Origin: Marinobacter bryozoorum
GTDB lineage: Bacteria; Pseudomonadota; Gammaproteobacteria; Pseudomonadales; Oleiphilaceae
Assembly: GCF_023156245.1 (NCBI RefSeq)
Contig: NZ_JAKZAH010000017.1
Location: 1 to 64,000 of the forward strand
Length of the DNA: 64,000 nt
Direction of reading: 5' to 3'
Positions 22,827 to 32,801 of this stretch are shown here, piece by piece. Position numbers and translations under genes: made by a program. The stretch's first letter is position 1. Every line of letters begins with the position of its first letter. The notes under the pieces are model-generated. The model had not been told where the DNA came from, did no database searches, and saw only the letters and a program-made list of their open reading frames with translations.

Positions 22827-23490
22827 TATTAACCTCGCTCAGAAACTCGGTAATTTTGGCAGCGTCCTTGATTCCTTTCATCACTGCGCGGCTTCCAGCA
22901 GGGGACGCTCCACCCGGCTGGTCGGACGCTTCAACACCGCCACTGACATCCACCCCCCAGGGACGTACCTGGTGAATGGCTTCAGCTACGTTGGTGGCAT
23001 CCAGGCCGCCTGCAAGAATCAGTGGTATCGGGCGGCGCTCCGGTATGACGGACCAGTCAAACCGCTGCCCGGTTCCGCCATAACGTTCAGGGTCATACGC
23101 ATCTACAAGCAAACCCGATGCCTGCCCCCACACATTAAAGCCCTGCTCGATGTCAGCCCGCTCCCGGACGCGTATGGCCTTGATCCAGCGACGATGAAAC
23201 TGGCTACAGAAGTCGGGGGATTCGTCACCATGGAATTGCAGCAGGTCCAGCGGAACCCGCGACAGCACCTGTTCAACCAGCATACGATCTGGATTCACAA
23301 ACAACCCGGTCAGGGTTACAAAGGCAGGCAAGGCCTCAGCGACCGCAACGGCCCGCTCAAGGGTAACGCACCGGGGACTTGGTTCGTAGAACACCAGTCC
23401 GATGGCATCCACCCCTGCCCGGGCAGCCGCGAGGGCATCCTCTGGCCGGGTAATGCCGCAAATCTTGGTGCGCGTACGCATCGGGTGCAC
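22807..23490 (-). CDS. trpF: Phosphoribosylanthranilate isomerase
   Basis: TrpF converts phosphoribosylanthranilate to the carboxyphenylamino-deoxyribulose phosphate. It has 227 residues. The catalytic cysteine lies in the N-terminal [11 protein letters not shown] motif, and the catalytic aspartate is in the [15 protein letters not shown] stretch near 130. The chosen start is a GTG at 23490 because GGAGG stands 6 bases before it; an ATG nine bases further in lacks such spacing. It follows truA closely (21 bases) and overlaps trpB. Confidence 0.95.
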   Translation of the reverse strand: MHPMRTRTKICGITRPEDALAAARAGVDAIGLVFYEPSPRCVTLERAVAVAEALPAFVTLTGLFVNPDRMLVEQVLSRVPLDLLQFHGDESPDFCSQFHRRWIKAIRVRERADIEQGFNVWGQASGLLVDAYDPERYGGTGQRFDWSVIPERRPIPLILAGGLDATNVAEAIHQVRPWGVDVSGGVEASDQPGGASPAGSRAVMKGIKDAAKITEFLSEVNSVNQTD

Positions 23491-23511
23491 TATCGTCCTC
23501 CAGTAAAAGTA

Positions 23512-24417
23512 TCAGGTACCGGTGGCCGGCTTGCGGTGTACCCAGGTTGGCGAGACCGAGGCATTCTCGGCGTCATCGAACCAGGGGCGCACAAAGGATG
23601 GTCCGCAACTGGCGCCGGGAATACCAAAGCTCTCGGGATAGCCTACATCGACCAGATAGAGGCCAGCCGACGGCGCGGTGACCCCCGCCTTGCGTCGATC
23701 CTGGCCTGCAAGCACCTCTGCAACCCACTCCGGCGGGTATTTACCCTGCCCCACCGCCATCAATGCCCCGGCGAAATTCCGCACCATGTGGTGCAGGAAC
23801 GCATTAGCCTGGACATCGATTACAACATAGTTGCCCCGGCGCCTGACCCGGACAAACTCCACGAACCGCCAGGGAGACCGGGACTGGCAACCTGCCGCCC
23901 GGAAAGCACTGAAATCATGTTCGCCCTCGAGGTGTCGGGCCGCTTCCTGCATGGCTCCCTCATCCAGGGGCCGAAAGGTCCAGCTGACCTGCGGCGCCAG
24001 CAACGCGGGGCGCACCGGACCGTTGAAGATAACATAACGATAGCGGCGGTACACGGCAGAAAAGCGTGCGTGGAAGGGCTCTGGTGCGTTTCCCGCCCAG
24101 TGGGCGGCTATGGACGAGGGCAGTGCCGTGTTGATGCCCATCACCCAGGAGCGACGATCCCGCACCGCCCGGGTATCAAAGTGTACCACCTGGTAGCTGC
24201 CGTGAACCCCGGCGTCCGTTCGCCCGGCACACACCAGGTCCACAGGTTCGTTTGCCACCTTGCTGACAGCCCGGGCCAGCTCGGCTTCTACCGAAGGTAC
24301 ACCGCTCTTCTGCAGCTGCCAGCCGTGGTAGGCGGCGCCATCATACTCAATCACAAGGGCCACCCTGCCCTGGCCAATAGCGTTGTCGGTGGTCAGCGGT
24401 ATGGGGGTCTGAAACAA
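23512..24417 (-). CDS. truA: tRNA pseudouridine(38-40) synthase
   Basis: TruA isomerises uridines 38-40 in the anticodon arm of many tRNAs. It has about 301 residues from the proposed start. The catalytic aspartate is in CAGRTDAGVHG (about residue 68), and the family segment FLHHMVRNFAG is present. The start is unusual. The longest frame begins with GTG at 24465, inside the fimV terminator stem, with no ribosome binding site. No ATG follows before the conserved VALVIEYDG strand. The TTG at 24417 with AGG-TAGG just upstream is the best choice by eye. In P. aeruginosa fimV, truA and trpF are also adjacent. Confidence 0.9.
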   Translation of the reverse strand: MFQTPIPLTTDNAIGQGRVALVIEYDGAAYHGWQLQKSGVPSVEAELARAVSKVANEPVDLVCAGRTDAGVHGSYQVVHFDTRAVRDRRSWVMGINTALPSSIAAHWAGNAPEPFHARFSAVYRRYRYVIFNGPVRPALLAPQVSWTFRPLDEGAMQEAARHLEGEHDFSAFRAAGCQSRSPWRFVEFVRVRRRGNYVVIDVQANAFLHHMVRNFAGALMAVGQGKYPPEWVAEVLAGQDRRKAGVTAPSAGLYLVDVGYPESFGIPGASCGPSFVRPWFDDAENASVSPTWVHRKPATGT

Positions 24418-24453
24418 GTGCCTACCTGACAATAAAGGATTACATACATAAAA

Positions 24454-24478
24454 GAACGCCGGCACTGGGCCGGCGTTC
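24454..24478 (-). terminator. Rho-independent terminator after fimV
   Basis: A perfect 10-bp GC-rich stem (GAACGCCGGC at 24454-24463, complement at 24469-24478) has a 5-base loop. Read on the minus strand it is followed by TTTTATGTATGTAA. It starts 26 bases after the fimV stop and ends 37 bases before the proposed truA start. Confidence 0.75.
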
Positions 24479-24503
24479 GGATAAGATTGACGATTATAAC
24501 GTA

Positions 24504-27500
24504 TCAGGGCAGTTTTTTGAGCAGCGCCTGTGCGTCTTCTTTCTGATCGTCACTTCCTTCAAGGATAACCTCCTCCAGGATTTCACGAGCCCCTTCGCTG
24601 TCCCCCATGTCCACGTAGGCGCGGGCCAGGTCCAGCTTGGTGGCTACCTCGTCGGTACCGGACAGAAAATCGAAGTCGTCATCCTCGTCAAGGGAGGCCT
24701 CGTCGATGTCGTCAATACCTGCGTTATTATCCGCCTGGCCAGAGTCAGGGGGCGTTGCACCCAGCTCGTCATCCTGGCCGGCATCAAGGCCTTCGTCCAG
24801 CTCGGCATCCAGGCCGGCGTCCAGCTCAGGGATCTCCAAGTCTGACAGGTCATCCTCCATGGGCCCCTTTTCGCTGGCAAGGTCTCCCTCCTCGCCAAGA
24901 TCAAGGTCTCCGAGATCCAGCTGACTTTCGTCATCCGGCTCTGTTCCTGATACCTGGTCCATCAACTCAAGGTCTTCATCGGACACGTCAAGCTCCAGGT
25001 TGTCCAACCCGTCATCGGAGTCAGCCTCCGAGGTCACCTTGTCGAGCTCCGCATCCAGCTCATCGAGGAACGACTCGTCAAGGTCAGCCTCGTCTTCCGG
25101 ATTCGTGGACTCATCCACGGGGGACGCTTCGGTGGCACTGTCATCAAGGTCCAGGTCTCCGAAATCCAGGGGGTCCTCTTCGCTGGTGTCTGCGGCGCCC
25201 TGCACGTCATCGGCCTGGGGCTCACTGTCAATACCAGCGTCATCCATCTCCAGGGAGCTGAAGTCATCTTCCAGGTCCAGCGGAGAGTCCTCCGGCGCAT
25301 CAGAGTCCTCAGCGGTTACATCATCTTCCGGCAGTTCAAAGTCAATACTTGCGAACTCATCCTCCTCCGCTGGTTCTTCGGCAGGGGCCATTTCCGGTGC
25401 CTGTTCCTCAGTGTCGCCGGAAGTACCGAAACCCGTGAAGTCGTATTCTATGTCTCCTTCGCCCTGCTGCTCACCAGTGAGTGAAGCCTCGTCATCCGAC
25501 TGGACCTGCTCGTCTTCCGGCTGGACCTGCCCATCTTCCGACTGGTCCAGCTCTTCATCGGGCAAGTCCAGCTCTTCAAACGCAGACATCAGGTCACTGG
25601 ATTCGTCCTCGTCCCGGGAGGCAGCCGCAGCGCCTGCCGCGGCGGCTCCAGCGACACCGGCAGCCGCTGCAGCACCAGTGGTGTTATCACCCTCACGCAA
25701 CTGGGACTCCAGCTCATCTATGCTGGGTGTAGACTCAACCTCCTCCAGACGCGCACGCAGTGCCTCGGCTTCCGGCTGCACATCATCATGCTCCATGGCC
25801 TCCAGCTCGGCATACTGTTTGTCGAAGGCCGCGCGGTTACCTGTATCGGCATAGACTGCGAGCAACTTCAGACGGAGGTCGGAACGACTGGGCTCCCGTG
25901 AAATCGCGTTTTCGAGGACCTCGGCAGCAGAGTCGTGCTGGCCGTAGGCTATATAGCGATCCGCCTCCTCGATCGCACCGGCTGTGTCAGTGGCGTCTTC
26001 CTCGCCCAGGGAAAGTTCGAAGCCGTCATCCTCGGACTCGTCTTCAAGTTGCTGATAAAACGCTTCGTCCTTGCTCCCGCGACGGCGGGACATCAGCAGT
26101 ACCAGCAGTAACAGCAGTACCAGGAAGCCGCCGAGGGCAATCTGGTACAGGAAGTTACCGGCAATAAGGTCAATGGCTGTTGCCAGGAAGCCCTTTTCCC
26201 GGTCGACCTGGTTGTCAGCAGCGGCTGAAGACGCCTCTTGCCCCTGCTGCTCACCACCGGCAGCTACCGGGTCATCCGTCGGCCCAGCAGCACTTTCGCC
26301 CTCTGCCTGCCCGGTTTCCGGGACCTGTTCTGCAGCCGGATCCGGGTCAGCCACGGCTTCCGCTTCACTATCAGAAACGTCCATCGAAGCGGTGTCCGAA
26401 CTGGTGTCTGAGGCGGTATCCGAAGTGGTATCCGAGGCAGTGTCCGAAGCCACATCACCGGCCTGACCAACAGATTCGGCCTCGCCCTCACCAGCATCGG
26501 CCTCAGCACCTTCGGCAGGGATCTCACCGCCAGACGCTGCCGGGTCATCAGAACCCTGAGCTTCGCTATACTGACCAGTTTCAGCACTGGACTGGCCATC
26601 CGGGCTTGCCGTTTCAGCAGACTCCTCGCCGTCACCGGCAGACGAAGCGGAATTGCCGTTATCCTGCCCAACCGTGCCCTGGACCTGGGCCAGTTGGGTA
26701 TCCTTGAGCTCGAGAAGACGCTCAAGGGTTTCCACCTGCTCCTGCAGATCCTGGAGGCGACTGCTCAGCTCGTCGTTCTCCCGACGCACCCGGTCCAGTT
26801 CCTCAAGGGCAACGGCCTGGCCAGCGTCAGCGGTTCCACCCTGTGTGCCATCACCTCCGGCAGAACCTTCGCTACTGGCTTCTTCGCTGTCCTCGGGGAC
26901 CACCAGTCGAAGTTCATCGGTACCCTGTTGACCTCCCGCACCTTCACTACCGCCGGTTGCGGCGACGTTGTCAGAAGTGGCATCTACGGAGGGTTCCGGC
27001 TGGGCGACAGCCTGGTTCTGCGCAACCACTTCCTGGTTGGCCTCGGCCTGGCTGCGGGAGCGAATATCGTCACCATCCGGCACCCGCAGAACAGCGCCAC
27101 GCTTGAGCCGGTTAATATTGCCGCCAATAAATGCATCCGGGTTCAGGTCCTGGATAGCCAGCATCACCTGCTGCACCGAAACGCTGTTATCCGGGCGCAC
27201 CGACTGGGCAATTTGCCACAGGGTGTCGGATGCCTGGACAGGGCCCAGGGTCCGTGGGCCAGATGAAACGGCGTCCTCTGCGGCCTGGCTGCCTGAGGAG
27301 GTTCGGGTTGGTGAAGGAGACTGCGATGATGGCTGACTGGAAGCCGCTGAGGTACGGGTTGGCTGAACCGGCTGGTCTCTGCCCGATTCCTCGGCGTATA
27401 CCGGGGGATCTACCAGAACGGAGTATTCCCGCATGACACGGCCACTGGGCCAGGTCACCTCTACCAGGAAGTTAAGATACGGTTCGCGAACCGGTTCCCG

Positions 27501-27794
27501 GGAGGTAACCGATATCACCAGTTCTCCATTCGGAGCAGTGGTGACGTTGAAATCCAGTTGGGTAAGGAAAAAGTCCCGACGCAGACCGACCCGCTCATAA
27601 TCGCGCTCAGATGCAAGGTTAACGAAGATATCGCCCGGGCTAACGCCTCCGGCCCTGTTAACGTCGATCTCTGCATTCAATGGTTGGTTCAGATAGGACT
27701 GAAGCTCTATCTCCCCGAGACCCAATGCCTGTGCGACACCGGAACCAAGCCCTCCCGCCAGAGCCAGAGCAACCGCAAGCTTGCGTACCTTCAT
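24504..27794 (-). CDS. fimV: FimV/HubP-type pole-organising protein
   Basis: FimV is a polar inner-membrane hub that binds peptidoglycan and recruits type IV pilus and chemosensory proteins. It has 1096 residues: signal peptide cleaved after AQA (about 22), the N-terminal FimV region (LGEIELQSYLNQPL), a LysM-type domain (about 183-240), a coiled coil (about 333-375), a Ser/Asp/Glu-rich periplasmic stretch, one membrane helix (about 545-568), a TPR segment (about 590-650), a very acidic cytoplasmic region and the conserved C-terminal FimV motif (TKLDLARAYVDMGDSEGAR). It is longer than P. aeruginosa FimV, mainly in the acidic part. PilZ at 40.4 kb belongs to the same pilus system. Confidence 0.93.
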   Translation of the reverse strand: MKVRKLAVALALAGGLGSGVAQALGLGEIELQSYLNQPLNAEIDVNRAGGVSPGDIFVNLASERDYERVGLRRDFFLTQLDFNVTTAPNGELVISVTSREPVREPYLNFLVEVTWPSGRVMREYSVLVDPPVYAEESGRDQPVQPTRTSAASSQPSSQSPSPTRTSSGSQAAEDAVSSGPRTLGPVQASDTLWQIAQSVRPDNSVSVQQVMLAIQDLNPDAFIGGNINRLKRGAVLRVPDGDDIRSRSQAEANQEVVAQNQAVAQPEPSVDATSDNVAATGGSEGAGGQQGTDELRLVVPEDSEEASSEGSAGGDGTQGGTADAGQAVALEELDRVRRENDELSSRLQDLQEQVETLERLLELKDTQLAQVQGTVGQDNGNSASSAGDGEESAETASPDGQSSAETGQYSEAQGSDDPAASGGEIPAEGAEADAGEGEAESVGQAGDVASDTASDTTSDTASDTSSDTASMDVSDSEAEAVADPDPAAEQVPETGQAEGESAAGPTDDPVAAGGEQQGQEASSAAADNQVDREKGFLATAIDLIAGNFLYQIALGGFLVLLLLLVLLMSRRRGSKDEAFYQQLEDESEDDGFELSLGEEDATDTAGAIEEADRYIAYGQHDSAAEVLENAISREPSRSDLRLKLLAVYADTGNRAAFDKQYAELEAMEHDDVQPEAEALRARLEEVESTPSIDELESQLREGDNTTGAAAAAGVAGAAAAGAAAASRDEDESSDLMSAFEELDLPDEELDQSEDGQVQPEDEQVQSDDEASLTGEQQGEGDIEYDFTGFGTSGDTEEQAPEMAPAEEPAEEDEFASIDFELPEDDVTAEDSDAPEDSPLDLEDDFSSLEMDDAGIDSEPQADDVQGAADTSEEDPLDFGDLDLDDSATEASPVDESTNPEDEADLDESFLDELDAELDKVTSEADSDDGLDNLELDVSDEDLELMDQVSGTEPDDESQLDLGDLDLGEEGDLASEKGPMEDDLSDLEIPELDAGLDAELDEGLDAGQDDELGATPPDSGQADNNAGIDDIDEASLDEDDDFDFLSGTDEVATKLDLARAYVDMGDSEGAREILEEVILEGSDDQKEDAQALLKKLP
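26392..26451 (-). repeat. Five 12-base tandem repeats inside fimV
   Basis: Five units close to GTGTCCGAAGCG (written on the plus strand) run without a gap. On the coding strand each encodes a Ser-Asp-Thr-Ala/Thr/Ser tetrapeptide in the periplasmic linker before the membrane helix. The units differ by one to four bases, so the array may be fairly old. Confidence 0.8.
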
Positions 27795-28043
27795 GCTTTT
27801 TCCTTACCAGTCTCCGTTATTCGTTACCGCATATTGAATACAGATTCGGACGAGGTTGGATGACTTTCGTTTTATTTAAATAAGAGTGCCGAAAGTATTG
27901 TTGATAATGCCAGCTTTATCAATCAATCACGCATCAACTTTGTACCATTTCCTGATGTATTTCACGGAACCAGTTGTCAAACCAAGATTAGAACTACCCT
28001 CACCATCATTGAGACAGCCAGGAAGAAGATCCCAGAAAATAAC
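27795..28043 (-). promoter_or_regulatory. AT-rich fimV leader with inverted repeats and a candidate promoter
   Basis: This 249-base stretch holds no gene. A perfect minus-strand TTGACA lies at 27975-27980, but the matching -10 (around 27953-27959, TACATC-like) is weak. Between it and the fimV ATG lie an inverted repeat TTGATAA-N8-TTATCAA (27901-27922) and a perfect 12-bp palindrome TTATTTAAATAA (27872-27883). Either could be an operator or an mRNA leader hairpin. Confidence 0.35.
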
Positions 28044-28075
28044 AGGGGCGACGACTGATTTCAGCCGTCGCCCCT
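28044..28075 (-). terminator. Rho-independent terminator after asd
   Basis: A 15-bp stem with one A-C mismatch (AGGGGCGACGACTGA at 28044-28058, partner at 28061-28075) has a very short loop. On the minus strand the GC-rich stem is followed by GTTATTTTCTG, a fair T-tract. It lies 60 bases after the asd stop and would end the leuC-leuD-leuB-asd transcript. Confidence 0.75.
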
Positions 28076-28134
28076 GACGTGTTACCTGAAACGGTACACA
28101 GTTGGCATTACACGCACTGGTCCGCGACAGATTT

Positions 28135-29250
28135 TTAGCGTTCCTGCAGGATCCGCAACATCCGCCGCAGGGGTTCCGCCGCCCCCCACAGCAATTGGTC
28201 ACCCACGGTGAACGCGGAGATGTATTCCGGGCCCATGGTCAGTTTGCGGATACGGCCGATCGGGATACTGAGAGTGCCGGTAACCTTCGCCGGCGTCAGC
28301 TCCTCGATGGTGGCCTCCTTCTCATTGGGGATGACCTTCACCCAGTCGTTGGCCTTTGCAAGGATCGATTCGATCTCGGAAACCGGCAGGTCCTTCTTGA
28401 GCTTGATGGTCAGCGCCTGGCTGTGGGAGCGCATGGCACCGATACGCACACAGATACCATCGATGGGGATCGGGTTATCGCTGCGACCAAGAATCTTGTT
28501 GGTCTCGACGCCCGCTTTCCATTCTTCCTTGCTCATGCCGTTATCGAGCTGCTTGTCGATAAACGGGATCAGGCTGCCTGCCAGCGGTACCTGGAAGTGC
28601 TCGGTGGGGAAACCGCCGGCACGCATGGTCTCGGTCACCTTGCGGTCAATCTCCAGGATGGCAGAGGACGGATCTTCCAGCTCGGACTTCACCGCACCGT
28701 TGAGCTCACCCATCTGATTGAGAAGCTCACGCATATTCTGTGCGCCGGAACCGGAGGCCGCCTGGTAGGTCATGGGAGATACCCACTCGATCAGGTCCTG
28801 CTCCAGCAGGCCACCCAGGGCCAGCATCATCAGGCTGACGGTACAGTTGCCGCCGATGTAGTCCTTGACGCCCTTGTCCAGGGCCGCATCGATCACGTTC
28901 CGGTTCACCGGATCGAGAACAATCACGGAATGGTCCACCATGCGCAGCGTAGAAGCGGCATCAATCCAGTAGCCGTCCCAGCCTGCATCACGGAGTTTCT
29001 GATAGACCGCGTTGGTGTAATCGCCACCCTGGCAGGTAACGATGACATCCAGGGTTTTCAGGGTGTCGATATCGAAGGCGTCCTGGAGTGGCGGGACGCC
29101 ATCCTTGCCAACATCCGGGGCCGGCTTACCGGTCTGGGAGGTGGAGAAAAACACCGGATCGATGTCAGCAAAGTCGTTTTCTTCACGCATGCGCTGCATG
29201 AGGACCGAGCCCACCATGCCACGCCAACCTACAAGTCCAACTCGCTTCAT
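28135..29250 (-). CDS. asd: Aspartate-semialdehyde dehydrogenase
   Basis: Asd reduces aspartyl phosphate to the semialdehyde, the branch point for lysine, diaminopimelate, threonine and methionine. It has 371 residues. The NADP loop is at the N-terminus ([14 protein letters not shown]) and the catalytic cysteine is C136 ([11 protein letters not shown]), both as in E. coli Asd. It lies 123 bases after leuB; the gap contains a 7-bp GC hairpin (29318-29339) without a T-tract and no gene. It is followed by a strong terminator. The leuB-asd-fimV order is as in Pseudomonas. Confidence 0.96.
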   Translation of the reverse strand: MKRVGLVGWRGMVGSVLMQRMREENDFADIDPVFFSTSQTGKPAPDVGKDGVPPLQDAFDIDTLKTLDVIVTCQGGDYTNAVYQKLRDAGWDGYWIDAASTLRMVDHSVIVLDPVNRNVIDAALDKGVKDYIGGNCTVSLMMLALGGLLEQDLIEWVSPMTYQAASGSGAQNMRELLNQMGELNGAVKSELEDPSSAILEIDRKVTETMRAGGFPTEHFQVPLAGSLIPFIDKQLDNGMSKEEWKAGVETNKILGRSDNPIPIDGICVRIGAMRSHSQALTIKLKKDLPVSEIESILAKANDWVKVIPNEKEATIEELTPAKVTGTLSIPIGRIRKLTMGPEYISAFTVGDQLLWGAAEPLRRMLRILQER

Positions 29251-29373
29251 GTGCGACCTTTGACTCTATGCCCGCCCGCTACCGTTATCGCTGGCAGGGA
29301 CAGGATGGATGACCCCGCGGCAGCGGCGTTGTGCTGCCGTCGGGTTTCGATGAAACAAAACGGTACCTGAAAT

Positions 29374-30447
29374 TTACAGGGCCGCCAGTACAGCTTCACC
29401 CATTTCACGGGTGGAGACCTGTTTTGCACCTTCGGACATGATGTCCGCCGTGCGCAGCCCCTGGTCCAGTACCTTGCTGACCGCCGCCTCGATGGCCTCG
29501 GCAGCTTTCTCTTCGCCCAGGCTGTAGCGCAGCATCATGGCACCACTGAGGATGGTGGCCAGCGGGTTGGCAATACCCTGCCCGGCAATGTCCGGCGCTG
29601 ACCCGTGGCAGGGCTCATACATGCCCTGTTTTTCGGAGTTCAGCGAGGCGGACGGCAGCATGCCGATAGAACCGGTGAGCATAGCCGCTTCATCCGAAAG
29701 GATATCACCAAACATGTTACCGGTCACAATCACGTCAAACTGCTTGGGTGCGCGGACCAGCTGCATGGCGGCGTTGTCTACATACATGTGGGACAGTTCC
29801 ACGTCCGGATAGTCCTTGGCCAGCTCTTCCATGATTTCCCGCCAGAGCACGGTCACTTCCAGCACGTTGGCCTTGTCTACGGAACACAGCTTGCCGTTGC
29901 GCTGCTGCGCTGCCTCGAAGGCTACCCGGCCGATACGACGGATCTCGGACTCACTGTAGATATAGGTATTAAAGCCCTGCCGTTCGCCACCGTCCAGCTC
30001 ACGTACGCCACGGGGCTGGCCGAAATAAATGCCACCGGTCAGTTCACGGACAATCATGATATCCAGGCCGGACACCACCTCAGGCTTGAGGGAGGACGCT
30101 GACGCCAGTTGCGGGTACAGGATGGCCGGCCGCAGGTTGGCAAACAGCTCAAGGTTGGAGCGCAGGCCCAGCAGCCCCTTTTCCGGGCGCTTTGCCATTT
30201 CCAGCTTGTCCCACTGGGGACCACCAACGGCACCCAACACGATGGCATCGGCCTTTTTCGCCCGCTCGAGGGTGTCGCTTGGCAGTGGCTCGCCGGTTTC
30301 GTCGATGGCGGCACCACCAACCAGGCCGGTTTCAAATTGCAGTCCCAGGTCAAACTGGTCATTAACCTTGTTCAGGACTTTTTCGGCCTCGGCCACGATT
30401 TCCGGGCCAATCCCGTCACCGGGCAGCATCAGTACGCTTCTGGACAT
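29374..30447 (-). CDS. leuB: 3-isopropylmalate dehydrogenase
   Basis: LeuB oxidises and decarboxylates 3-isopropylmalate to 2-oxoisocaproate in leucine synthesis. It has 357 residues. The NAD-binding and substrate residues lie in the expected motifs: GDGIGPEIV near the start, [17 protein letters not shown] near 135-150, and [17 protein letters not shown] near 235-250. The C-terminal [15 protein letters not shown] segment is present. It stands 28 bases after leuD, so leuC-leuD-leuB is almost certainly one operon. Confidence 0.97.
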   Translation of the reverse strand: MSRSVLMLPGDGIGPEIVAEAEKVLNKVNDQFDLGLQFETGLVGGAAIDETGEPLPSDTLERAKKADAIVLGAVGGPQWDKLEMAKRPEKGLLGLRSNLELFANLRPAILYPQLASASSLKPEVVSGLDIMIVRELTGGIYFGQPRGVRELDGGERQGFNTYIYSESEIRRIGRVAFEAAQQRNGKLCSVDKANVLEVTVLWREIMEELAKDYPDVELSHMYVDNAAMQLVRAPKQFDVIVTGNMFGDILSDEAAMLTGSIGMLPSASLNSEKQGMYEPCHGSAPDIAGQGIANPLATILSGAMMLRYSLGEEKAAEAIEAAVSKVLDQGLRTADIMSEGAKQVSTREMGEAVLAAL

Positions 30448-30475
30448 AGTATTTTTCCGTTGTCAGCTTGGATGA

Positions 30476-31123
30476 TCAGTTTGCCGTATTGAACAGCCAG
30501 GGGGCCGTTTCGCGCCGCTTGTTTTCGTAGTCGCGGATAAGGTCTGCGTCTTCGAGGGTTACCCCGATGTCGTCCAGTCCGTTCAGCAGGCAGTGGCGGC
30601 GGAAATCGTCCACGTCAAAACCGAAGGATTCGCCTGAAGGTGTTGTAACCGTCTTGGCTTCCAGGTCGATGGACAGTTGATAGCCCTCATTCTCATAGGT
30701 CTCCTGGAACAGCTTCTCAACCACTTCTTCAGCAAGAACAATGGGTAACAGGCCATTCTTGAAACAGTTGTTATAGAAGATATCCGCAAAGCTCGGGGCA
30801 ATGATCACGCGGAATCCGAAGTCATCCAGGGCCCAGGGGGCATGTTCGCGGCTTGAGCCGCAACCGAAGTTGCGGCGGGCCAGCAGCACACTGGCGTTCC
30901 TGTAGCGATCCTGGTTGAGCACGAAATCCGGGTTCAGGGGCCGGTTGGAACAGTCCTGATCCGGCTTACCTTCGTCCAGGTAGCGCAACTCGTCAAACAG
31001 GTTAGGGCCGAAGCCGGTCCGCTTGATGGACTTCAGGAATTGCTTGGGGATGATCATGTCCGTATCCACATTGGACCGGTCCATGGGGGCGGCGACGCCC
31101 TGGTGTTGCGTAAATGCGCGCAT
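30476..31123 (-). CDS. leuD: 3-isopropylmalate dehydratase, small subunit
   Basis: LeuD is the swivelling domain subunit that completes the LeuC active site. It has 215 residues. It shows the family N-terminus ([21 protein letters not shown]) broken only by normal variation, and the substrate-recognition loop [20 protein letters not shown]. It lies 22 bases after leuC on the same strand. Confidence 0.97.
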   Translation of the reverse strand: MRAFTQHQGVAAPMDRSNVDTDMIIPKQFLKSIKRTGFGPNLFDELRYLDEGKPDQDCSNRPLNPDFVLNQDRYRNASVLLARRNFGCGSSREHAPWALDDFGFRVIIAPSFADIFYNNCFKNGLLPIVLAEEVVEKLFQETYENEGYQLSIDLEAKTVTTPSGESFGFDVDDFRRHCLLNGLDDIGVTLEDADLIRDYENKRRETAPWLFNTAN

Positions 31124-31145
31124 GGTTGTCTCTCCTGTGGATCAA

Positions 31146-32564
31146 TCAGTTCATTATTTCACGGACATCGACGAAATGGCCCTTGATGGCCGCTGCCGCC
31201 GCCATCGCCGGGCTCACCAGGTGGGTACGCCCACCAAAGCCCTGACGCCCTTCGAAGTTACGGTTGGAGGTGGACGCGCAATGCTCCCCCTGCCCCAGCT
31301 TGTCGGCGTTCATGGCCAGGCACATGGAGCAGCCCGGATCCCGCCATTCGAGGCCGGCTTCGATAAAGACCTTGTCCAGGCCTTCCTGTTCCGCCTGGGC
31401 CTTCACCAGGCCAGAGCCCGGGACCACCATGGCCTGCTTCAGGGTCGGTGACACCTTGTGCCCCTTGACCACCTTGGCCGCTTCCCGCAGGTCTTCGATG
31501 CGGCTGTTTGTGCAGGAGCCAATGAAGACTCGGTCCAGCTTGATGTCAGTAATCTTCTGATTGGGCTGTAATCCCATGTACTTCAACGCCCGGACAATGC
31601 CTTCGCGCTTGATGGGATCTTCTTCCCGGTCCGGGTCCGGTACCGCGCCGTCGACGCCAGTGACCATTTCCGGGCTGGTGCCCCAGCTGACCTGCGGCAG
31701 GATGTCGGCACCGTCCAGTTCGACCACCTTGTCGAACACCGCGTCGTCATCGCTGTGCAGGGTGCGCCAGTATTCCACCGCCTTGTCCCACTGCTCACCC
31801 TCGGGTGCGAAGGGACGGCCCCTTACATAGTCGATGGTCGTATCGTCGACGCTGACCATTCCGACCCGGGCACCCGCCTCGATGGACATGTTGCAGATGG
31901 TCATGCGCGCTTCCATGCTCAGGTCGTGGATGGCCTCACCGCCAAATTCGATGGCGTAGCCTGTGCCGCCTGCGGTGCCGATCCTGCCGATAATGGCCAG
32001 CACCACATCCTTGCCGGTGACGCCTGGGCCTAGCTTGCCGTTGACCTTTACCAGCATGTTTTTCATCTTTTGCTGGACCAGGCACTGGGTGGCCAGTACA
32101 TGCTCCACTTCGGAGGTGCCGATGCCGTGGGCCAGGCAACCAAAGGCGCCGTGGGTAGAGGTGTGGGAGTCACCGCAGACGATGCTCATGCCCGGCAGCG
32201 TGGCGCCCTGCTCCGGCCCGATAACGTGGACGATGCCCTGACGCTGGTCCTTGATCTTGAATTCGAGGATGCCAAACTCGTCGCAGTTCTTGTCGAGGGT
32301 TTCCACCTGGATCCTGGAAACCGGGTCGACGATGCCTTCCACGCCCCGCTCACGATCGGTAGTGGGGACGTTGTGGTCCGGTGTGGCGATGTTGGCGTCT
32401 ATGCGCCAGGGTTTGCGATCGGCCAGGCGCAGTCCTTCGAAGGCCTGCGGTGAGGTGACTTCGTGGAGCAGTTGCCGGTCGATGTAGATCAGCGCAGAGC
32501 CGTCGTCGCGCTGCTTGACCAGGTGGTCGTCCCACAATTTGTCGTATAAGGTCTTGCCCGCCAT
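31146..32564 (-). CDS. leuC: 3-isopropylmalate dehydratase, large subunit
   Basis: LeuC isomerises 2-isopropylmalate to 3-isopropylmalate using a [4Fe-4S] cluster. It has 472 residues, normal for the bacterial form. The cluster ligands are visible as one cysteine in [13 protein letters not shown] (about 350) and two in [11 protein letters not shown] (about 410). Typical segments [14 protein letters not shown] and [16 protein letters not shown] are present. It is the first gene of leuCDB and is divergent from a LysR regulator across a 364-base gap, an arrangement shared with P. aeruginosa. I see no leucine-rich leader peptide, so control is more likely by the regulator than by attenuation. Confidence 0.97.
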   Translation of the reverse strand: MAGKTLYDKLWDDHLVKQRDDGSALIYIDRQLLHEVTSPQAFEGLRLADRKPWRIDANIATPDHNVPTTDRERGVEGIVDPVSRIQVETLDKNCDEFGILEFKIKDQRQGIVHVIGPEQGATLPGMSIVCGDSHTSTHGAFGCLAHGIGTSEVEHVLATQCLVQQKMKNMLVKVNGKLGPGVTGKDVVLAIIGRIGTAGGTGYAIEFGGEAIHDLSMEARMTICNMSIEAGARVGMVSVDDTTIDYVRGRPFAPEGEQWDKAVEYWRTLHSDDDAVFDKVVELDGADILPQVSWGTSPEMVTGVDGAVPDPDREEDPIKREGIVRALKYMGLQPNQKITDIKLDRVFIGSCTNSRIEDLREAAKVVKGHKVSPTLKQAMVVPGSGLVKAQAEQEGLDKVFIEAGLEWRDPGCSMCLAMNADKLGQGEHCASTSNRNFEGRQGFGGRTHLVSPAMAAAAAIKGHFVDVREIMN

Positions 32565-32664
32565 GATGGTGTCTCTCTCGGTTGTTCGGGTCTGGTTTTG
32601 ATTGCACTGGGTGGATTTTACTCCCGCGTGTCGAATAACCGCAATTCATGTTTTTTATTCTAGC

Positions 32665-32681
32665 CATTCCTATCTGGAATG
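32665..32681. promoter_or_regulatory. LysR-type operator (T-N11-A palindrome)
   Basis: CATTCC-TATCT-GGAATG is a perfect 6-bp dyad with a 5-base centre. It contains the T-N11-A pattern typical of LysR-family sites and lies in the gap between a LysR gene and the leuC operon, where such a regulator normally binds. Confidence 0.6.
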
Positions 32682-32801
32682 TTATAGTTGTGACAAGCGA
32701 ATTACCGCTGCCAAGTACTTTATTAACCCAGGCCTGAGATTTCGGTGCAAAGGCCGGTGAGCGGTATGGCTTTTCCGGACACGCCCACAAGTACGTCCAT
32801 G

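Noticed and set aside
22816-24429. Plus-strand frame of 537 codons opposite trpF and truA
   Set aside because: It spans two real minus-strand genes and their gap, with no start signal or family motif.
26392-26451. Short direct repeats as a CRISPR-like array
   Set aside because: Units are 12 bases with no spacers and lie in frame inside fimV.
32565-32660. Possible leucine leader peptide before leuC
   Set aside because: The only short frame (starting MNCGYSTRG) has no leucine codons and no attenuator pair follows.
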